Below, in pieces: positions 57,971-64,000 of a stretch of 64,000 bases of DNA. The notes beneath the pieces were generated by a model. It was not told where the DNA came from and searched no databases. It was given only the letters and a program-made list of their open reading frames with translations. The stretch comes from Cryptomeria japonica (lineage: Eukaryota > Streptophyta > Pinopsida > Cupressales > Cupressaceae), in assembly GCF_030272615.1 (NCBI RefSeq), contig NC_081407.1:146819744-146883743 (forward strand), given 5' to 3'. Position 1 is the stretch's first letter, and every line of letters begins with the position of its first letter. Made by a program: the position numbers and the translations under genes.

Positions 57971-59184
57971 TGAGACTTATTATAGTTTAACTATAATAGC
58001 GTCCTAAAATTTCAAACCTTTGCAATTTCGACCGCATTTGGGTCTTCACCTTAGTGTTTGCACCCCTTGGTCTGTTTGAAGACCTGATTATGCTCATATA
58101 CCTCCTAAATGCCAAATTTTTTAACTTTTCACTCATTATGCACCTTAATGCTAACCCAAAATAGGGTAGGATTGAGGAGTAGCGCCTTGGTCCTCACTGG
58201 GACCAAGGAGCAATGCCTTGGTCCTCCATAAATTGGCCCCTTTTTAAACCCATTTTATCATTTAAAAAATGAGTGGGATCGCCCTCTCCATGCTGGCTCA
58301 TGTTGGAAAATTATCCAATTTTCCTGACGGGGAAGTATATAAAGAGGATTTCCCCTCTCATTTGAATATACACACACATTTGGAAATCAAGAAAGAATAC
58401 ATGAGATCAAGTATTCAAGAATTCAAGAGCAATTGAGCATTTTTTAGTCTTCCTTCAAGCCTTGAAGCAGTAATAATGTCAAGATTGAATAATTGAAGAG
58501 GACATTATTCATCCTATTTTGTTAAAGAGTTTATAAACCCTAATTCCATGTGGAGGCAAGAAAATTTTTAGAAGGAGGTATTATCATTTAATTTTTAGTC
58601 ATAACTCAACATCTCCCTCAAAAGGGGAACCTTTTCATTATAGTCATTTCAATTATCTTTTCATGGTTAATTCCAAAACTAGGGTTTGACCTAAGGAAAG
58701 CCCCTATTCCTAGTCTTTTTCCCCTTTTTCTGTGTGTAGAAATAGGTATGGAGCTAGGATCTTCAAAATAATAATTATTTGTAGAGATGAATCAACCCTT
58801 TTTGGCATGTGAAAAAAGTAGGAGGACCAAGGTGCCCACCTCCTCGGTCCCGACATTTTTGGAGCGTTTTCAAGGATCAAATCCAAATCTACATATACTT
58901 CTCAGGTCCAAGTGCATGCTAAAATCCCACATCTCTATCCCACTGTTCTCTTAGTTTTACCTTCATTTTTCAGCACTTTACCTTATTTCAGCATTTGAAC
59001 TTACAAAAGAGGAAACCAAATCAAATCAGAATTAGTTAAATCCATTCAGTATTTAGTCCTTGTTTGATTTGTGACTGAATCTTGTGGATTCTCTTCCCTC
59101 TTTTGAATGTAGTGTTTCCCAAGTAAAAAATTAAAGGGTTTTCTCTCTCTCGGGTTAAAATCCTAAAGAAAATTCCACATTACA
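57971..59184 (+). repeat. Decayed Ty3/gypsy-type LTR related to the 34126/46297 LTRs
   Basis: It lines up with the minus-strand gypsy LTRs. GCAATTTCGACCGCATTTGG, GTCTTCACC (58020) pairs with GCGACCACATTAGGGTCTTC. GTATATAAAGAGG (58336) with CCTCTCATTTG pairs with GTATATAAG...CCTCTCATTTG. ATGAGATCAAGTATTCAAG (58401) and TCCCTCTTTTGAATGTAGTG (59096) also match. The end CCACATTACA at 59184 parallels CACCATTACA. No matching flanks, no partner LTR, no internal region: a solo LTR or fragment. Repeats of CTTGGTCCTC occur near 58180-58230. Confidence 0.65.
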
Positions 59185-61047
59185 ACTATCAAGACAAAGG
59201 AGACAATCAATAAAATGAAAAACACAAGAAAGGTGAGAAGAACAAGTCTCACAAGGGGTGAGACTAACGAAACTAGAATATTTTAACTATAGCTATAACC
59301 AAGGGGGAATAATGGTCCCAACCCTAAATTGTGATTACATTCTCACAAACTTTAGGTTTTAATAAGGACCCTAAGAATTGTAACTAGAATTGCTAAGGAA
59401 GGGGTGAAAAAGGAACCATAATACAAAGGAGGAAAAAAACTAGCTTCAAACTAATATAGTTAGATTAGAAATAAGAGAAAAGAGACTCAAGTAAAAATCC
59501 AATCCCACAATAGAAGAGACAATAATGAACTCGCTAAATTAGTAGAAGAGAAAGGTAACAAATCTAAACCAAAAGAGTAAGAAAAGAGTTCTCTATGTAT
59601 TATTGTATGAATAAACTCATTTATATATTTATTTCATTATCTTTATGTATGATCTTTAGGTTATTTAATCTAATACATAACAATAGTTTTATAATTTTTT
59701 AGTTTCCAGTATTTGATGAGGATTTCCTTGATGCTTAATCATCTACAATTCATGATATTGATATATATTTTTATGATTTTAATTTCTTCTTAGTTAGAAA
59801 AATGAAAGAAAACCAACATATCTCTTCAGTTTTTGTTCAAGTATTTGGTAGCTTTAGCATTATAAAAGGATTTATTTATATTCCTTGTTGATATATCCTT
59901 GATATAACATGATTTTATAAATATCTAATTATTTCATTGCTGGTTATAGGGTCATAATAGTTTAGGAAATGAATATATTTTGGGTAGTCCTAAATTTTTT
60001 TAAGGGATATTATTACCTTCTTAATTTTTCATTACTATATTGCCTTAACTTGGAATAAATCCGTAGATTTGTTATTAAACAAGTCTTATATGTAGGACTC
60101 TCATGATCATGACAGTTAGCCATAGGGAGCATTAAAATCATTATTACCAACTTTGTGACATGGTTATAGATATTAGGGAATCACCATTGATATGATAGGT
60201 TACTTCATGTAGCATAGGAGGTGCATGATTTCTTCGTTGAATTATGTATAAAAGCCTTAATTATAGAATTACACACATCACTATCATACCATTGGTATTA
60301 GTTACATTTTCATTAATCATTACAAGATATTTGTGCTTCCTCTATGCAAAAAAACAACTTTCAAAGGTGTTACCAATTATCATTCATTAGGAAATGTTTC
60401 TATTAAAGCATGGACTCAAGAACAATCAGATTTTTAGTCAAATACACCCAAATTCCTTGATTGGATGGTCACAACTTTACTCGAAGCAACTTGGAGCTAT
60501 CATGCTATTAAAACTATTCAAATAATTGCCATGAGTTCGAGTGAAGTTTATTTAACATAAAGTATGGAGATTCACATTGGAGTAGATAAAATCATATTAG
60601 TAATGACCATCATAATATTAATTCCTCTCACTTTCATGGATAGTTTGATAAACAATGATATTGATCTCTAAAATAGCCCAAAACCTTATTTATATTAGTC
60701 ACCTATTGTACTATGCTAGGTAGAAATAGAACTCTGTGATTTGGTGTTGACAAGTATGATCAAAGAAATGTATGACAACTAAGTATTGATTCTCTAATTT
60801 ATAATCAAGTTAACAATTTATTCAGGATAGTCCTCACTAGCTACATAATGATAGTGATACATTTTTAAAATAATCTACTAGAGTCATACAAATATTTAAG
60901 TGACATAAACTAATATTGAAAGTTTGGAATGGTTAAGGTTATGTTATATTAGGATTTTAAATAATGAATGAAATTGAAACAAGATTATGTTGAATGTCCT
61001 AAACCACCCTAGTAGTTTTATTATTATCATTGATAGAATTATGTCAC

Positions 61048-61050
<3 letters not shown>
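59185..61050. other. AT-rich sequence without recognisable gene
   Basis: A short possible coding trace near 60400-60540 (AWTQEQSDF, PKFLDWMVTTLLEATWSYHAIK) is unrecognised and unsupported by splice or start signals. Confidence 0.45.

Positions 61051-61051
<1 letters not shown>

Positions 61052-61134
<83 letters not shown>
61052..61134. repeat. (GA)n microsatellite, ~41 units
   Basis: An uninterrupted GA run of about 82 bases. The Arg-Glu and Leu-Ser frames across it are artefacts. Confidence 0.98.
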
Positions 61135-61138
<4 letters not shown>

Positions 61139-61359
61139 TAGTTTTATTTCATGAAGCACAAAGAGCATGTCATATGGATTTTTTTGTAAAACAACTATCT
61201 AACAATGTGCTATTAAGAAAAGTGGAGCCCACTAAAAAGACAAAGCTACAAGGATTTAGTAGCAATTCTTTATTTGTAAGCTAGAGAAACCCTATTGACC
61301 ATTTGATCAACATAAGGAGTAGAAAAAGAGGTAGATGTGTGATGATACTTATACTTTTA

Positions 61360-61835
61360 ATGGAGCTTGTAAAATACACCAAAAATGTAAAATTCTTGGG
61401 TTAGATGCCACCAATCATCAAATAAATTGTAATCGTTATGACAAATATCATTTAATCCAAACCATTCACTTAAATTTTTACTCCATATATTAATATTTAT
61501 AACACCAATAATAATAACTCTACCACTATTGCAACCCTAGTTCATTCTTCTTTTCTTGTTTAATATTTTTTTTAAATAACTAGTGTGCATACTTAATAAC
61601 TAGGTGGGAGACAAGATACTATTTAATTTAGATATGACTAAATTCCATCACCTTTCTATTGCTATATTGCCTATTCATGACTCTTAGCCTTTTCATGAAG
61701 AAAAAGGAAATGATGATGGTAAAAATGGTGGAGAGCCTCTCATTGAGATTTTGGGCCTTTTTGACATATGGCGTAAATGAGATGATTTAAACTACTCTCT
61801 CATGTCTTACTAGTGTATTAGCTTTTACAAATAGT
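61360..61835. repeat. Diverged direct repeat, left copy
   Basis: Shares with 62805-63440 the landmarks ACACCAATAATAATAACTCT / ATACCAATAATAATAGCTTT, GAGGTGGGAGACAA-type text (61601 / 63084), GACTAAATTCC (61637 / 63119), GATGATGGTAAAAATGG / GATGATAGTAATAATGG (61713 / 63194), and AAATGAGATGATT near the ends (61776 / 63393). Confidence 0.75.
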
Positions 61836-62804
61836 GATGCAGGAGTACCGGTGTAGTTCTTACCGGTTGGATAGTTAGCAATCGAATTGCTTGGAGATCA
61901 TGGCATTTCTTCTTGTTTGAGTGTTTAGCGTTGTAGTTTTGGGTTTATTCCCTTATGTTCATCGTCTTTGTCGTGTTCGAGTTTCATGGCATTTAGATTT
62001 AATCCCAGTGAGTTATCGATTCCAGCATTGGCTCGATTGATATATTCTTACCAGTTATTCTGGCAGTGTGTTGCCGTTGATTCTCGTCACTTGTGGATCA
62101 TGGATTTATGTTTCTTGTGCCATGTTCGATGTTCCCAGAGGACCGCACTTTGTTTTATGTATTTTGGAAGTTGTTCTTAGTGATTGGAGCCGACATGTTA
62201 CCGTTACACGTTTCATGAACTGGTTGGTCTTTGGGTCGACTTGATTAAGTTGTTATTATTTGCGGATGGTATAAATGGAGGTTTGTGAACCATTTGAGAG
62301 GACAAAAGTTAGAAGATCGAAGACAGAGTTTTGAGATTGAGCGAAGATGTAGATCCGACGAGATTCTTATCCGGTGGACTGAGGTCGGAAGGTTGAGGTC
62401 TGAATTAGGGTAGAACCGGCATATTGTTTCTAGAGGCCGATTTTATGTGTAGATGATCTGTGGATCTGAATTCTGTGTTGTAAGCATTGTTTTTATCCTG
62501 GACTGTGATCCACCATGTGACATGTGCAATTCTTCAGACTATAATAAGATTTATTCATATTGTTTACTAGTTATGTTACCAGTTGTTCTTTCTATTTTTT
62601 TTGGCATCTCGTTATCGGTTACTGGTATATTTGGCATGGGTTTTGAGTTAGGCTGCAAGGTTGGGTTGTGCTTCATTGGATCTCCCTACCTTGACTGCAT
62701 CACACAGTGACCAATGGTTGGGCTTTAGTAGTGAATATTTATTTGTGATCTTGAGAAACTTGATATTGAATGGATGACACATGAACAATGATTCTTGGAC
62801 ATAT
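61836..62804 (+). repeat. LTR-like GC-richer block between the direct repeats
   Basis: ACCGGTG (61847), TACCGG (61860), CCGGTGG (62371) and ACCGGC (62415) motifs, GCCGAC near 62190, and GGTATAAATGGAGG (62268) as a TATA-like promoter, all in the style of the copia LTRs in this window. No exact ends or target duplication were identified. Open frames at 61968 and 62453 are not convincing genes. Confidence 0.4.
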
Positions 62805-63440
62805 ACTATGTCATCTAAAATACATCAAAACTGCAAAATTGACATGTTAGTCTAGACAATCAACTATCAATGCATACCCAAGAAAAAGATACAATCATTC
62901 TGACACATATCTTGAACCATATCATTTCAATTGATATTTTAGTTCATATTTTAATATCACAATACCAATAATAATAGCTTTGTTGCTATTTGCAACCACC
63001 CCACTCTCCTATATCCAACCCTACTTTCTTATGCTTTTACTCTTTACTATTTCAAAAAATAATCTACATCCATATTTAATGATGAGGTGGGAGACAAAAG
63101 ATTGTTTATTTTAAATGTGACTAAATTCCCTCATCTTGCTCTTTCTATATTGTGTATTTGTGTTTCTCGACCTCCTAAAGAAGAAAAAAATGACGATGAT
63201 AGTAATAATGGCGGGGAATCAGTTGTTTGATGGTTATCTATTGGTAGAGTTTCACTTATGTTCAAGGCTTCAAATCCCTTCAAAACTTGATGTAAAGCAA
63301 TTCGGGTTCCCTCAAAACCCGTTTTACCCTTAATCAAAAACAATAGTGGAGATCCTCTTATTGACACATTTGATGTGATTGATATATAAGATAAATGAGA
63401 TGATTGAAGCCAATCTCCTCATCCTACTAATACATTAGCT
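62805..63440. repeat. Diverged direct repeat, right copy
   Basis: Partner of 61360-61835. It is somewhat longer, with an extra ~130 bp around 63225-63345. Confidence 0.75.
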
Positions 63441-64000
63441 CTTGATAATAACTTTTTTTTCATGTTTTATTCAAAATAGAGATTTTTTTAATATGTTTCA
63501 TCAACAAAATAATAATAAAACACCACCCACTAACAAAGTACACTAGATTAACGTGCTAATGAAGCCTTACCCTCTAGTGGTACTTAGGGTTACAAAGTTG
63601 ATAGTCTTAGAAAGTAGTTGTGCTTACAAGCTGATATTCTCGAGTAGAAGGTGGAAAGTGAGATCAGATATATGTGAAAGCAGTGAAAGCCGTTTAACCA
63701 GTTAAAACATGGCAGTTAGATGAAGTTGGCATAGGTGCTGAGCGAAGTTTATGAAGATTATGTAAGCATATACATAGCAGACTAAATTGTGGAGCAACAC
63801 ATAAGTTTGATCTGTTGAGTTTTGAGGATGCAGGCGTTTGTAAGCTTTGAAATTTTACACATACTTACAAAATACATGAGCTCAATTGGCATTTTAAAAA
63901 CATACAATGCGCACCAGCTCATTTCTACCACTGAAAGATTTGATGGATTATCAGATCTTTTTAAAAGAATAAATAGTAAACACGTCTTTACAGAAGTCAG
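63441..64000. other. Sequence without recognisable gene
   Basis: No coding pattern or repeat recognised up to the window end. Confidence 0.45.

Noticed and set aside
60400-60540. Coding trace AWTQEQSDF...PKFLDWMVTTLLEATWSYHAIK
   Set aside because: Suggestive amino-acid composition but one short stretch with a stop, no start, no splice signals and no recognised family.
61030-61284. Frames with long Arg-Glu or Leu-Ser repeats
   Set aside because: Direct products of the (GA)n microsatellite.
1-64000. rRNA, snoRNA, miRNA or organelle insertions
   Set aside because: No recognisable conserved rRNA, tRNA or organelle gene segments were seen on either strand; a proper search with covariance models was not possible.

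Overview
This is a stretch of plant nuclear DNA that consists almost entirely of transposable-element sequence, with one convincing cellular gene. It is AT-rich, has spliceable GT-AG introns, and carries long LTRs with TATA boxes. Its retrotransposons are old, broken and nested. The gene is a LURP-one-related (LOR, DUF567) gene, a family typical of land plants. The low gene density, the long copia and gypsy LTRs with ACCGG/GCCGAC-rich stretches, and the layers of decayed elements suggest a gymnosperm (conifer-like) genome. That assignment is inference; nothing in the window proves the species.

Layout. 1-3.76 kb: the 3' part of a decayed Ty1/copia element (integrase, reverse transcriptase, RNase H, polypurine tracts, start of the 3' LTR). 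6.38-7.41 kb: a probable DNA transposon with ~30 bp terminal inverted repeats. 7.7-14.0 kb: copy A of an unrecognised gene-like repeat family, interrupted by a ~3.7 kb GC-richer insertion (9.5-13.2 kb) and a short LINE tail. 14.4-20.3 kb: a tandem duplication, a minus-strand copia gag remnant with PBS and LTR, an LTR-like block with flanking PPT and PBS signals, and a 190 bp fold-back element. 24.4 kb: a MITE with a 7 bp target duplication. 25.7-27.1 kb: the three-exon LOR gene on the minus strand with a TATA box. 30.0-33.85 kb: copy B of the gene-like family, with its 5' half tandemly duplicated.

34.126-48.474 kb: the best-resolved structure, a nest of transposons. The outer element is a minus-strand Ty3/gypsy-type element with gag and a protease-like segment but no visible reverse transcriptase or integrase; its target duplication is GTAAA. 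It was entered by a plus-strand copia-like element (37.544-43.141 kb, target duplication CCATG) and, in its right LTR, by a ~985 bp inverted-repeat DNA transposon. The inner copia-like element has no pol. It carries a gag-like coiled-coil/zinc-knuckle region and then a 757-codon reading frame of unknown function, broken by only five stops and no frameshift.

48.55-56.27 kb: a minus-strand LTR, then a second decayed reading frame (51.3-54.7 kb) with the same plan (globular N-terminus, charged linker, helical C-terminus), then a plus-strand LTR end. 57.97-59.18 kb: a decayed gypsy LTR related to the outer element of the nest. 61.0 kb: a long (GA)n microsatellite. 61.36-63.44 kb: a diverged direct duplication flanking an LTR-like block.

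The most interesting candidate is the pair of LTR-associated non-retroviral reading frames (39.88-42.15 and 51.28-54.69 kb). They suggest a family of non-autonomous plant LTR elements in which pol is replaced by a large two-domain protein.
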